Source: Ceratodon purpureus (taxonomy: Eukaryota; Streptophyta; Bryopsida; Pseudoditrichales; Ditrichaceae). From it: 64,000 nucleotides of DNA. The position numbers were made by a program, and so were the translations under genes. The stretch is from positions 25,104,752 through 25,168,751 of the forward strand of contig CM026421.1 of NCBI GenBank assembly GCA_014871385.1, given 5' to 3'. The notes beneath the pieces were generated by a model. It saw nothing but the letters and a program-made list of their open reading frames with translations, searched no databases and was not told where the DNA came from. The first letter of the stretch is position 1; the number at the start of each line of letters is the position of its first letter. Shown here one piece after another: positions 1 to 9,595 of the stretch.

Positions 1-1529
1 GCAACGGGGCTATGGACGTCTGGGGCTCCCACCTCGGACTTGAGAACCTCAAGAAGGTGCTGCAGCTCCGCTTGAGCCGACTCATGCAGTGGAAATCCCC
101 ATTGCCCAAGCCATCCCCCACTCAAGGAGCGGCAGCAACGGCTACACTTGGCGTCAAGGGAGAAGACAACCTCAAACATGCAATGTGGGTGTGCCAAGCA
201 GCCGCAGTTCAAGGGTACACAAGCAGCGTCAACAAAGTACCGCGCACAGAAGGGGCCAGGGTCGGAAACCTGAATGGGGAGGGCTCGAAACTCGGATGGC
301 AGGTGTGGGAGCACACTCTTCGGGCGAATGAATGCCGCTGCCAGCTCCAGGGTCATGATCTCCACGCTAAGAGCACCAATCTCGGCCTTGCACCTCTCTA
401 TGTCCCCCATCAAAGCATCCATCTGCTTCTCCTTGTTGTCAATGCGAAGCTGGGCTTCTTCGGCAGCCTTGCTCGCATTGGCCATCTGATCACCACCTAG
501 ACGGGCCAGAGCATCCAATCGCTTCTTTTCTGCCGTGTTGCCAGCGGCCGCGGCTATCTTGCTCGCAGCACGGTGGGCAGCAATGTCCTCATAGAACCGG
601 CCCTCCTCATCCTCCTTCTCCTGCATAAAGGTCCTCTGGTTCTTGATATCTCCAAGAAACAACTCCCTCTGAGCCTCCTTCTTCGTGAGCTCAGCCTGAA
701 ATCTCGCCTTCTTGGCCCTGGCCTGGTCCAGCTTCGCCTTCGGATCCGTGCTGGGTCGGTCTTCATCCTTGCTGCCAGCAAGTGAAGACTTGGGCAAGCT
801 CTCCTCCTCAGTGATCAAGGGCGCCTTCGACTTGAGGTGGCTATGAGTGCGACCCCGAGCTCCCTCTGCTGCAGGCGCTCCCTTGCTGCTGCTCCCCGTA
901 ACAAGGACCCCGTGGCTAGGTCCGATGCCGACTCCCTCAATGGCCATGACCGTGTTGCCAGCAGAGGGTCTGTCGTCGATGTGGCCAGCGAGCACGTCGA
1001 TGAGGGCCTCGATCTGCTCTCTGAAGGCTGGGGGTGTGAGCTTGAGAGGATTGCGGGCATCTTTCTTATCACGTGCCTTCTGCAAGGTCGCGGCTTTCTC
1101 TGCCCAGTTGACGTCTTCGCCCAGCTCGAAGGTCAGATGGCAGTCTCGCAGGAAGGAGGTACCAAATGTCCCGTTGTCAGGGCCTTCACCTCCATACACC
1201 TTCGCATGCTGGAGTGTGTAAGCCTCGACAGCCTGCTTGTCGGTGCAGTCAGCAATGTGGTGGCGCCCTCCATGTCGTTCCGGCCACCTCTTAATGAACA
1301 AGGATTTCTTGCATACCTTGTCACTGCTGAGCTCGGTGAAGGATATCCCTTCCTTGCAGAGCCCAAGTGCACGGTTGAAGAAATCGACGTCGTAGTTTGC
1401 GCTCTTCCTACCAAGAAGAAAGGGCGCCATCACCACGGCCTTGTCCGCCACATGCTGCGGTAGAGCCTTCAGGTCGAAAGGGAGGTCCCATTGCGTGAGA
1501 ACACCGTCGTCCTTGCTGCCAGCAACCAT
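1..1529 (-). CDS. Large coiled-coil protein with Cys/His-rich RING-like segment (3' partial)
   Basis: A single minus-strand frame is open from ATG at 1529 to the window edge, about 509 codons, with no stop, so the C-terminus lies outside. Residues 1-190 are globular and contain a run of Cys, His and Trp. About residues 260-400 are Lys/Glu/Ala/Gln-rich and look like a long coiled coil. After that, encoded at about 130-255, comes a Cys/His cluster with C-x-C-x2-H-x2-C spacing and then C-x2-C. It resembles a RING finger with its first Cys pair altered. The ATG lies 2 nt after a good acceptor (TTGCAG, AG at 1532-1533), so a 5'-untranslated exon probably lies upstream (see 1835-2079). GC content is far above the surrounding DNA. 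I do not recognise the family; plus-strand frames here are antisense shadows. A degenerate E3 ligase or a transposon-encoded accessory protein are both possible. Confidence 0.6.
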   Translation of the reverse strand, partial: MVAGSKDDGVLTQWDLPFDLKALPQHVADKAVVMAPFLLGRKSANYDVDFFNRALGLCKEGISFTELSSDKVCKKSLFIKRWPERHGGRHHIADCTDKQAVEAYTLQHAKVYGGEGPDNGTFGTSFLRDCHLTFELGEDVNWAEKAATLQKARDKKDARNPLKLTPPAFREQIEALIDVLAGHIDDRPSAGNTVMAIEGVGIGPSHGVLVTGSSSKGAPAAEGARGRTHSHLKSKAPLITEEESLPKSSLAGSKDEDRPSTDPKAKLDQARAKKARFQAELTKKEAQRELFLGDIKNQRTFMQEKEDEEGRFYEDIAAHRAASKIAAAAGNTAEKKRLDALARLGGDQMANASKAAEEAQLRIDNKEKQMDALMGDIERCKAEIGALSVEIMTLELAAAFIRPKSVLPHLPSEFRALPIQVSDPGPFCARYFVDAACVPLNCGCLAHPHCMFEVVFSLDAKCSRCCRSLSGGWLGQWGFPLHESAQAELQHLLEVLKSEVGAPDVHSPV

Positions 1530-1834
1530 GGCTGCAACACAACATACAGTTGTAAACCTTGACAGTAGCTGAACTTAAATCAAAGCACTCTAAGTCCTAT
1601 AAACAATGAAGTAGGAAAGAGGGTATATGCAATGTTTACCTTCCGAGGTCACAGCAAGCACTATAGCAACACGTGAGGAAAGCTTCTTCCATACAGTTCA
1701 TCACACATTCACAAAAAAGAACTTCACAGAACCATTTAACTTGAATGGCACCCTGACTACTCTCTGAAATTTGAATTTAAAAAATCCTGGCAGCTGATGT
1801 ACTGCTGTCGCAAGCCATGGGGGGGTTTGGTTAC

Positions 1835-2079
1835 CTGATCACTGCAGCCCTCTTTCTCTCCACCGAGCTTGTGTCGCGCTCCTTCAGTCGCCCTCCACCG
1901 AGCTGGGCCACGGAGCTGCGCACCTCCACCGACCAGCTCACCTCCACCAACTCGTGCCCTCCGCGACCTCTCCACCAAAGCGTGCCGTCCGCGCCTCTTC
2001 GTCGATCTTCCTCTGCCGTCGGGGGGCGCAAGCTGCTCTCCACAGCGTCGCCTTAGGAGCGAGCTCTCCGCAAGCTGCC
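1835..2079 (-). other. Probable 5'-untranslated exon of the 1-1529 gene, interrupted by the hAT insertion
   Basis: On the minus strand a consensus donor (CAG|GTAACC, exon end at 1835) faces the acceptor at 1532-1534, giving a 303-bp intron directly before the ATG at 1529. Going upstream, the exon reaches the hAT target duplication at 2072-2079 and resumes at 13757-13764, continuing to about 14000. A minus-strand TATA-like AAAATATAAAAG lies at about 14033-14045. Removing the 11.7-kb element and one duplication would restore a GC-rich leader of about 480 bp. Splice sites and TATA are seen in sequence; that they belong to one transcript is inference. Confidence 0.4.
2072..2079. repeat. Left 8-bp target-site duplication of the hAT element
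   Basis: AAGCTGCC immediately precedes the left terminus at 2080 and is repeated exactly at 13757-13764 immediately after the right terminus. An 8-bp duplication is the hallmark of hAT superfamily insertion. Confidence 0.93.
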
Positions 2080-2092
2080 CAGGGTTGTCTAT
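2080..2092 (+). repeat. Left terminal inverted repeat of the hAT element
   Basis: CAGGGTTGTCTAT. It matches the inverse of the right end (CAGGGTTGTTCAT) at 11 of 13 positions, and the first nine are identical. It fits the usual hAT terminus pattern CAGGG-TTG. Confidence 0.9.
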
Positions 2093-2120
2093 TCGGACGG
2101 ACATGGGCAAAATTTCCGGA

Positions 2121-2173
2121 CATAGACGGACGGACGGACGGACGGACCGGTCGGTCCCCGGACATAATCGGAC
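2121..2173 (+). repeat. Left subterminal GGAC repeats
   Basis: Tandem GACG units (2125-2148) run into a palindromic ACCGGT core, followed by CCCCGGACATAATCGGACA. The same GGACGGACGGACCGGTC core occurs near the right end at 13701-13734. Repeated subterminal motifs are typical transposase-binding regions in hAT elements; that role here is inferred. Confidence 0.6.
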
Positions 2174-2300
2174 ATTGAGGGGAGGAGGAAAATTACTAAG
2201 TTAGTTTTTTTTTTTTACAACTTACCTATAGGGGAAACATATTGATGACATGGACAACGAACGATGACGGGGAATTCCACATATGCAAAAGGGGTGCCAG

Positions 2301-2540
2301 CATGTGTAGGGGGCGAGAGCGGGTACAGGGGGGGCGCGAGCGGGTTCAGGGGGGCGCGAGCGGGTTCAGGGGGGCGCGAGCGGGTTCAGGGGGGGGGGGG
2401 GGGGGGGGCGCGAGCGGGTTGAAGGAGGGGCGCGAGCGGGTTCAAGGGGGGGCGCGAGCGGGTTCAGGGGGAATGGGCGCGAGCGGATTCAGGGGGGGCG
2501 CGAGCGGGTTCAGGAGGGGGCGCGAGCGGGTTTCTCGTGC
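2301..2540 (+). repeat. GC-rich tandem array 1 (G-rich on plus strand)
   Basis: About nine copies of a unit close to GGGGCGCGAGCGGGTTCA, with variable G runs (one about 19 G). It lies between the left terminus and the 3' end of the RING gene. The motif is shared with arrays at about 5476, 7118, 9300 (inverted) and 13366 (inverted). The open frames through it are repeat artefacts. Confidence 0.85.
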
Positions 2541-2788
2541 GGCCCATTTTGTAGATAGTAAATTTTTGACAATGCAAAAAAACCTAACATTTTCATTAGA
2601 ATAATATATTGGGGCTAAGCGCAATGACAAATGTGTAAATTCAGATACTCGTGAGCCAAAATACATGGACTTTGCAATGTTGTATACATTTATGAAAGTA
2701 AAAGCATTTCATTACCAATTCAAACCAAAACATTACAAAAACTGTAGTATATGAAAACTAGTCACTTAGTACTAAGTTGTAACTATTC

Positions 2789-3340
2789 CTATTCATCTGC
2801 ATCTACTCCCGCTGTGCCACTTGGTCCCGCTCCATCGTCCAGCGTCAAGCTGCGCCTGGCTCTCGTCCGTGTCCGCCGGAATGGGCCATCACCTTCACTG
2901 AGAGAACGCAAAATTTGCGAGTTCCTCAATTCTCTCAATGTACGCAATGTCTGTGGAGAGTGTTCCTCCAGAAGAAAGTCAACAGCCTCATGCTTGAAAA
3001 TTAACTTCCACTCCGAAAGAGACATTTGGACTGCATCTCGGGTGGTCAAAGACATGAATTGACCTTCGAGGTCTGTAACCAATTCCCCGTCCTTGTTCCA
3101 TATGAGGCCTTTTGGGTGATTACCAAGTTCGAACTTCCTATGCTTCGGATCCCAGTATCCATTCAAAGTCTGATAGAAGAAATTTCGTTTCCCTTGGTCC
3201 TCCTTCTTTGATCCAATTATCTTCTTTGCCACCCTCACAATCTGATTGGGGTCATCCTCCCACCCCAACTCGTCACTTACATTGCTCTTGAAGACCGAGT
3301 GAGTCTGGGCCCGCCAACTCCAAATCAAATCTTCCCCCAC
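2789..3340 (-). CDS. C-terminal part of RING protein, separated by a 1-nt frameshift
   Basis: This 183-codon open frame begins inside the last codons of the RING ORF (3325-5169), in another frame. If the G run at about 3337-3341 had six G instead of five, the RING ORF would read through its TGA and continue smoothly here: the residues just before the shift (EQYRNMWG) would lead into EDLIWSWRAQ. The segment is Trp-, Lys- and Glu-rich with a Ser/Arg-rich tail, and I recognise no domain. It has no good ATG of its own (the apparent start is GTG), which supports it being a detached tail. A real mutation, a sequencing error in a homopolymer, or slippage would all fit. Confidence 0.65.
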   Translation of the reverse strand: MGEDLIWSWRAQTHSVFKSNVSDELGWEDDPNQIVRVAKKIIGSKKEDQGKRNFFYQTLNGYWDPKHRKFELGNHPKGLIWNKDGELVTDLEGQFMSLTTRDAVQMSLSEWKLIFKHEAVDFLLEEHSPQTLRTLRELRNSQILRSLSEGDGPFRRTRTRARRSLTLDDGAGPSGTAGVDADE

Positions 3341-5169
3341 ATGTTGCGGTACTGTTCACCTGGTGTGTTTTCGGGATTTCTCTCATGGCTTGGTGGCATG
3401 TATGGAGTGAGTCCAAAAACCTCGTACAAGCGTTCATGGAACGGGGATTTGCACACCGGGCAAAATCTCCTTACCAAAAAAATGTTAATTAAACACATTG
3501 GATGGAACATGTGGGTACATGATCCAACTGCCCATCCACCCTCAGGACCAAATGTATTTAGACACACACTACATTCTTTTGAACCATCCATCACCCACGG
3601 TTGAGGATTTGGCCAAAGCTTCCTGCTATTAACTCCTTCCTTCATTTGAAGATCATGGCACGAAGTTGCGTTCTTCACATCGAAATTCAACTGGGCCCAA
3701 TCTATGAGTTCAGGATTCGATTCTTGCTTTGGCATGTTATCTGGATACATATCATCTGCGCTAATCCATGAAGTGAGGCCAAAATTCCTTCGTCTGTTGT
3801 GTTGCAAGTACGATTCGTCGATCTTCTTGAACTCTAATGCAATTTGGCGACCGCGATCAACGCTGAGAATGGTTGCCACTTTCCACTCGTAGTATGCTTT
3901 AGCAAACTTTGAAACAAGGAGCCGCAATTCATTATTGACTCTCATCAATGTCTCCACTTCTCCCGTTAGAGCATTGGGTGGAAATGACAAGGAATCTTGA
4001 CTTAATGGTCCATCGATGTCCACATAGGGTCGCGGGTATGGGGCTGGTGGAGGCAATATCACTCCAACTCGTCGTCGTTTTGCTGGAGTGGAAATATTCT
4101 CCAACACACCGGCCGTCGCAACATCAACCGTATTGTTGATGTAAGATTCATCCACCAACATTGGATCTTGAACTACAGGTATATCATTGGCTTGAGAAGA
4201 CTGAGGTCTTTCTCGTTCTTGCAATTGATTGCGCAAATCTGATATTACTGCATCTTTTGTTGCTGATTCCAATCGTAGTTTTCGGATGGTCTCTTGTAAC
4301 TCTGCAATGAAGCCATCCTTTTCTATAACCTGTAATTGCAACTCCCCGACCTCCTCGGTCTGGTTAGACTGGTCATTTCTAACTAGAACCGGCATGCCAA
4401 GAACCATCGTAGGTTCAGTTCCGACCACCTCCAAATTAGCTGCCGTATTTGGATCGTTTTCCACGAAGATGGTGTTCGCATCGTCGTGAGGTTCTATGAC
4501 GTCCGCTGGATGGTTCATTGGAGGCTCTACAGCCATATTTGCTGGTGCTGCAATTCTACGTGGCACTCTTTCTCCACGACGACCATCGGAATCAGAATCT
4601 GGTTCAGACTCTGTTGTATCAGGCTCCCGCACTTGTGTTTTTTCCTTCATTTTTTTCCCCAGGCCACCATCTGCGTATTTCCTTTGTTTGGGAATGTCAC
4701 GCTCTGTCGGCGCCCTAACACTCGGCGTGGATTTGATGGTGGACCAATCCACCACTTTGTGAAGCACCACCTCAGCATACACCATTCTGCAAATGAACAA
4801 TGGTACTTCATTGCGTCCGACACATCGTTGCTTGTATAGATGCTGGTAAACTTGTATAGAACGTTCAACAAACTCTGCATTCAAGCAATAATAGAGGTTA
4901 GCCTTGTCTGAGATCCTGTGTTTTCTGTGCCGATCATGTGGAAATATTTTTGTGATGTGGCACCACTCAATGAATTCCTCGCATGTGGAATATTTCCACG
5001 GTTCCGGCTCATCTTGCCAACCTCTAAATGCCAACTTCGTCGGGTTGTTCAGCACATGAAGCCACTTCTTCATCTTCTTACCACCACGCTTCCGTTCACG
5101 ATCTCTGATTTTTTTCTTTTCGGCCTTGGTGAGTGGCCTTTCCTCCGCCGGTTCTGGGTTTCCCTCCAT
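3325..5169 (-). CDS. RING-H2 protein (E3 ubiquitin ligase-like) carried by the hAT element
   Basis: This 614-residue frame starts at ATG 5169. The N-terminus is Lys/Arg-rich (residues 10-35), followed by a conserved-looking Trp/Cys/His segment (40-150). Next comes an acidic Ser/Asp stretch (about 180-200) and a predicted coiled coil (about 270-325). A RING-H2 finger lies at 533-573: C-x2-C-x14-C-x-H-x2-H-x2-C-x10-C-x2-C, containing CTHMFHPMC. RING-H2 fingers normally recruit E2 enzymes for ubiquitin transfer, so an E3 role is likely but untested; the rest is unrecognised. A minus-strand TATA box at 5504-5511 and GC-rich array 2 lie upstream. The frame ends at a TGA produced by an apparent 1-nt deletion, and a further 183 codons follow in another frame. 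It is transcribed divergently from the kinase-like gene. Confidence 0.8.
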   Translation of the reverse strand: MEGNPEPAEERPLTKAEKKKIRDRERKRGGKKMKKWLHVLNNPTKLAFRGWQDEPEPWKYSTCEEFIEWCHITKIFPHDRHRKHRISDKANLYYCLNAEFVERSIQVYQHLYKQRCVGRNEVPLFICRMVYAEVVLHKVVDWSTIKSTPSVRAPTERDIPKQRKYADGGLGKKMKEKTQVREPDTTESEPDSDSDGRRGERVPRRIAAPANMAVEPPMNHPADVIEPHDDANTIFVENDPNTAANLEVVGTEPTMVLGMPVLVRNDQSNQTEEVGELQLQVIEKDGFIAELQETIRKLRLESATKDAVISDLRNQLQERERPQSSQANDIPVVQDPMLVDESYINNTVDVATAGVLENISTPAKRRRVGVILPPPAPYPRPYVDIDGPLSQDSLSFPPNALTGEVETLMRVNNELRLLVSKFAKAYYEWKVATILSVDRGRQIALEFKKIDESYLQHNRRRNFGLTSWISADDMYPDNMPKQESNPELIDWAQLNFDVKNATSCHDLQMKEGVNSRKLWPNPQPWVMDGSKECSVCLNTFGPEGGWAVGSCTHMFHPMCLINIFLVRRFCPVCKSPFHERLYEVFGLTPYMPPSHERNPENTPGEQYRNMWGKI

Positions 5170-5288
5170 CGTGGTGTACTGGTAAAGTTTTGTGTGTTAA
5201 AAAACACACCAACTCCTCAAAACTTCCCCCAATTGATTTTACAATTTTCCTACGTGGTTGATTACGGTATTCTAACTATACTTTGTGG

Positions 5289-5458
5289 CCCACCCAAGTA
5301 TTCAGCAATAAGCCACCGTGAGGTAGTTTAGGGCCCGAATTCCCGGATGAGCGTACAAAATACGGTAGAACGAGGTACGTGGCGTTGTCAAAATGCTGTA
5401 GACCCCACCCAAGTACTCAGCAATAAGCCACCGCGAGGTAGTTCAAGGCCTGAGTGCC
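5289..5458. repeat. Two direct repeats of about 55 bp in the RING gene leader
   Basis: CCACCCAAGTA-TCAGCAATAAGCCACCG-GAGGTAGTT occurs at about 5290-5343 and again at about 5405-5458, period 115 bp, with a few mismatches. The repeats lie between the RING start codon and its TATA box, in the predicted 5'-untranslated region. Confidence 0.75.
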
Positions 5459-5475
5459 AAGGTGGAGCTTAAAAA

Positions 5476-5680
5476 GTGGGGGGGGGGGAGGGCGCCCCCT
5501 TCACTTATATAGTCGGGGGGGAGGGCGCGTGCGGGGTCAGGGGGGGGGGCGCGAGCGGCTGAGGGGGGGGGCGCGAGCGGGATCAAGGGGGGGCGGGCGC
5601 GGGTTTAGGGGGAGGTGCGCAAGCGGGTATGGGGGGGCGCGAGCGGGATCAAGGGGGGGCGCGAGAGGGTCCCCCCCTTA
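5476..5680 (+). repeat. GC-rich tandem array 2 (RING gene promoter side)
   Basis: Repeated GGGCGCGAGCGG-T-CAAGGGG units, G-rich on the plus strand. The RING gene's TATA box sits inside its left margin, so on the minus strand the array lies directly upstream of the presumed RING transcription start. Confidence 0.8.
5504..5511 (-). promoter_or_regulatory. TATA box of the RING gene
   Basis: The minus strand reads CCGACTATATAAGTGAAGGG. The core GACTATATAAG is identical to that of the kinase-like gene at 7341-7348, and both abut a CGCGAGCGGG array. Confidence 0.65.
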
Positions 5681-5689
5681 AAACAAGAT

Positions 5690-7060
5690 CTCATTTCCTT
5701 AGGAGTAGCATTGAAGAAGGTTGGAAGACAATAATAAAAACAAATGCAATGGATTTTTTCACCATTTCTCTCAAAAATAAAATTAAAAATTAAAAATTAA
5801 AAAGAGATATTAAAATAAGGAATACTGATTTGAATAATTTGGGGATGAGATATCAAATTATAGAAAAACAATCATGACTATAATAAGGGACTCGGGATAA
5901 AAAGGGATGAATAACATGGGATGAAAGAAGTTATCAAGATGAATAAATCTCATGGTGATTAGAAACTGAGTTATGCCATAACGGAATACTGATCTAATGC
6001 ACCATGAATAATATAATGTTGACTATAAAAAAATTAGTGTTTTAATATTAGAAGAGATGTGGAAATCTAAAAAAGATAAAACATTGGAAGAGACGAAGGG
6101 AATAAAATAAAATCAATATCATTGAGAGGAAGAGATAAAAGGAATAAAATAAAATCAATAGCATGGTGTGGAAGACAGTTGAATTAGAGTTCAAAACAAA
6201 AATCTATATATTTCATTGTACATACGGATCCTACAATGCTCTAACATATAATTAAAAATATAAAGAATCATAAAGAAGGGCTCGATGCAATTGGTTTGGC
6301 AGATAAACGGAATAAAATTAAATCAATAGCATGGAGTGGAAGAGATAAAGGGAATAAAATTAAAAGAATAGCATGGTGTGGAAGAGAGTTGGATTAGAGT
6401 TTAAAAAAATAAAAAATATAATGCATTGTACATACGGATCCTACAATGCTCTAACATATAATTAAAAAAAAAAAAAAAATCATAAAGAAGGGCTCGATGC
6501 AATTGGTTTGGCTGATAAACGGAATAAAATTAAATCAATAGCATGGAGTGGAAGAGATAAAGGGAATAAAATTAAAAGAATAGCATGGTGTCGAAATACG
6601 CAGGATTACAGTTTAAAAAAATAAAAAATATAATGCATTGTACATACGGATCCTACAATGCTCTAACATATAATTAAAAAAAAAAAGAATCATAAAGAAG
6701 GGCTCGATGCAATTGGTTTGGCTGATAAACGGAATAAAATTAAATCAATAGCATGGAGTGGAAGAGATAAAGGGAATAAAATTAAAAGAATAGCATGGTG
6801 TGGAAATACGCAGGATTAGAGTTTAAAAAAATAAAAAATATAATGCATTGTACATACGGATCCTACAATGCTCTAACATATTATAAAGAATCATAAAGAA
6901 GGGATCGATGCAATTAGTTTGGGAGATAGACGTTTTAAAATTAAATCAATAGCATGGAGTGGAAGAGAGCTGAATGAGAGGTTGTGCATGTATAAAATCC
7001 CAATAGTTTCTATTTTTTAATTTGTTTTATTTTATTTTTTTCTCTTAGAAAGTAGTGTAG
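5690..7060. repeat. AT-rich spacer with about four 210-bp tandem repeats
   Basis: This is the divergent intergenic region between the RING and kinase-like genes. A unit containing CATTGTACATACGGATCC recurs at 6214, 6424, 6636 and 6846, a spacing of 210-212 bp. Neighbouring parts of the unit (GGAATAAAATTAAATCAATAGCATGG-GTGGAAGAG) repeat with it. No gene is seen here. Confidence 0.85.
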
Positions 7061-7117
7061 AGATTTGACTATTTCCAGAAGAAAAATAGAAAATAAAAAA
7101 ATAAGTTGGAAAACAAA

Positions 7118-7340
7118 AGGTGGGGGGGGGGGGGCGGCGCGAGCGTGTCCGAGGGGGCGCGAACGGGTGAAGGGGGCGCGGACGGGTACGGGCGCGAGCG
7201 GGTACAGGGGCGCGAGCGGGTCGGGGGGCGCGAGCGGGTACGGGGGGGGGGGCGCGATCGGGTATAGGGGGGGCGCGAGCGGGTACAGGGGGGCGCGAGC
7301 GGGTTCAGGGGGGGGGGGCGCGAGCGGGTCCGTGGGGGAC
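7118..7340 (+). repeat. GC-rich tandem array 3 (kinase-like gene promoter side)
   Basis: About nine units of GGGGCGCGAGCGGGTAC/TTC in G-rich orientation end directly at the kinase-like gene's TATA box. Unit sequence closely matches array 1. Confidence 0.85.
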
Positions 7341-7348
7341 TATATAAG
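7341..7348 (+). promoter_or_regulatory. TATA box of the kinase-like gene
   Basis: GGGGGACTATATAAGGTGAGG follows array 3 without a gap and lies 164 bp before the ATG at 7505. A pyrimidine tract ending TTTTTTTTTTCAG just before the ATG suggests a 5'-untranslated intron. Confidence 0.7.
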
Positions 7349-7504
7349 GTGAGGAGAAGCTCTCGCCCCCCTCACTCCTTCCCACTGCGGCTCCTTGTCC
7401 TGACGTGTGAAAACACGCCTTGCTTGGAACTGCTTATGTGGGAAGTCTTCATTGGGGCGGGGGGGGGAAGTTGTTGATTTTTTTTTTCAGGGATTTACTT
7501 TGCG

Positions 7505-9076
7505 ATGTCTTCTAGACAAGGCTCCGGCAAGCGGCCTATGTATGAGGACTTGGATGCTCCAGATGCGGTGGACCCTATGAGTTGCGTAAGACCTCATGGT
7601 TCTACTGGTTCTACTCCTTCATCTAGCTCGAAGGGTAAAAAGAAGAAGAGTATTCCAGCGCACAAGAAGGATGACGGTTATCCACCATTGGAGTATACGC
7701 ATTTCATCAGGAAGGTGACCGTTGAGTACTACAAGGCCCGTACCATACGAATGTTGAAGGCAATGTACCTTGATCACGGAGAGAATGGTATCTACAACCT
7801 CCAACGTGATTTGGAAAGGGAATTTTGGAGCGCATTGGAAGGATCAGAGTTGTACATGGATTGCAAGACGAAGTATTTTCACAGCCCGAAGTAGTTGACA
7901 CAACAAGTGAGTAGTGCTACGACAAATGTCATTCATGTGTTTGAATCACATGTCAAGAAACCACAAGGCGAAGAATGGAGCAACCAAGACAAAGTGTTTA
8001 TTCAAAAACTGACAACGGTTCAGGAGGCATGTCAGAGATGTTCTAAGGGGAAAACAAAGATTATGCCTTGGAATGAGCAAGCATTGAACTCAGCATTGGA
8101 AGCACACATGTATGGTGCATTGATATGGATTCCGGTTACGGCCAAGGTTGTGCCATTATCTGGCTTCAATGCCGAGGGGGGGTATGGCAAAGTGCGAAAA
8201 GTGCGAATAGCCAATATGAAGAAAATTCCAATTCACATAGAATTTGCGGGAAAACTTTCCAAGGCTAAAACCGAAGTGAAGAAGCGAGAGGAACGGGCGA
8301 TTGAGGCCACGGTTAACCCCGTAGAGCATCCGGGTGTGATAAAATTTTGGACCATTCACTCGAAGACCATGGAAGCTTATACCCTGTGGTGGAATGGAGA
8401 TTGCCTCCGCAACTTCCTCAAATTAAATGAGAAGGCAACCGAGGCAACAGATTACAAAGAAATTTTGAAGTCGAGGGATATGCCCATGGAAGAGTGCCAA
8501 AGAATTGTTGCCTATCGAAAGAACCGGGGAATGTTGGCGTGGAGTCTCATCTACGTTATGGACATAGTACATAAGGCTGAAATCCTCCACAACGACTTAA
8601 CGCCATCCAACATTCTACTTCACTTTCCACCTCATGACAAGGATAAAGTATATATTGGTGTATGCGATTGGGGTGTGGCAAGCAGAGTCATTGAGAAGAA
8701 GGCCTCCCCTTATGGTGTGATGGACCCCGATGAACTTGTACAAGTAAAGGAGAGGAGGGTAGGAGTTGCACCGGAGTTGTTCTTTTTATATGGCAAAAAA
8801 GATGATGAGGAACGGAATTTGGAGCGCATGAAGAGGATGCATCCATGTACGACGCTATCTGATGCATTTTCGGTAGGCCATTTGGCAAAGAAGATATGGA
8901 GAGAAGAAGATTGCCCATAACTCTTTAAGGATTCAATCTCAAAGATTGTATTCTCATCAAAGTTGGATGGCTTGCTTAACGAAGATCCTACAAAGAGGCT
9001 TTCACTTGCAAAAGTTGTGAATGATTTGATGAGCCCCCCTTACAACTTCCAAGCTCCCAATGGTTGTTTTAGATAG
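7505..9076 (+). pseudogene. Protein-kinase-like gene in the hAT element, with two in-frame stops
   Basis: One frame runs from ATG 7505 to TAG 9074-9076 (524 codons including the final stop), broken by TAG at 7892-7894 and TAA at 8918-8920. Coding character continues past both stops. The N-terminal 130 residues are Ser/Lys-rich, then unrecognised. The kinase-like domain (codons about 215-510) has a glycine loop AEGGYGKV (223-230), FAGK in the place of the ATP-binding lysine motif, HNDLTPSN for HRDLKPEN (from 362), DWG for DFG (388-390) and APE (422-424). After the second stop, DPTKRLSLAKVV matches the end of a C-lobe. The catalytic Asp and Asn are kept, but the loop Lys is Thr. Each stop is one transition from a Gln codon. 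Its role in the element is unknown. Confidence 0.8.
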
Positions 9077-9299
9077 ACATTGTACTTCCATAGTGATTTA
9101 CGTTTGGAACATTTTGATTGCCTATGTGGCCTTGTTTGCACATTTCTAATATTTTAATAAATCGTTTTTTCAGCGTATACATGCCTTGGTGGAACATGAA
9201 ATGGTATTGTTGGTTTTGTAATGGAATGAAAAATTGTTTTTAAAAAAAAAATTAAAAAACTGTATGGCCCATTCACCGGGACTGCCCCTCGTACAAGGG

Positions 9300-9344
9300 T
9301 GCCTCCCCCCCTCTGGAAGCTCGCGCCCCCCTTTGCAGTAGGTT

Positions 9345-9376
<32 letters not shown>

Positions 9377-9595
9377 GAGAAGCTCGCGCCCCCCCCCCCT
9401 TGGAGAAGCTCGCGCTCCCCCCTGGAGAAGCTCGCGCCCCCCCTGGAGAAGCTCGCGCCCCCCCCTGGAGAAGCTCGCGCCCCCCCCCCCTCTGGAGAAG
9501 CTCGCGCCCCCCCCCCCTCTGGAGAAGCTCGCGCCCCCCTGCAGACGCTCGCGCCCCCCCCGCCTGGAGAAGCTCGCGCCCCCCCTCACGAGTAT
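9300..9595 (-). repeat. GC-rich tandem array 4 (transposase promoter side, inverted)
   Basis: About twelve units of GGAGAAGCTCGCGCCCCCC, i.e. the inverse strand of the GGGGCGCGAGC motif, with one C run of about 26. It lies between the kinase-like gene's end and the transposase TATA box. Confidence 0.85.

Noticed and set aside
12-1463. Plus-strand open frames (12-500, 837-1463)
   Set aside because: They lie antisense to the continuous minus-strand frame from 1529 to the edge and show no domain; GC-rich codon bias leaves such shadows open.
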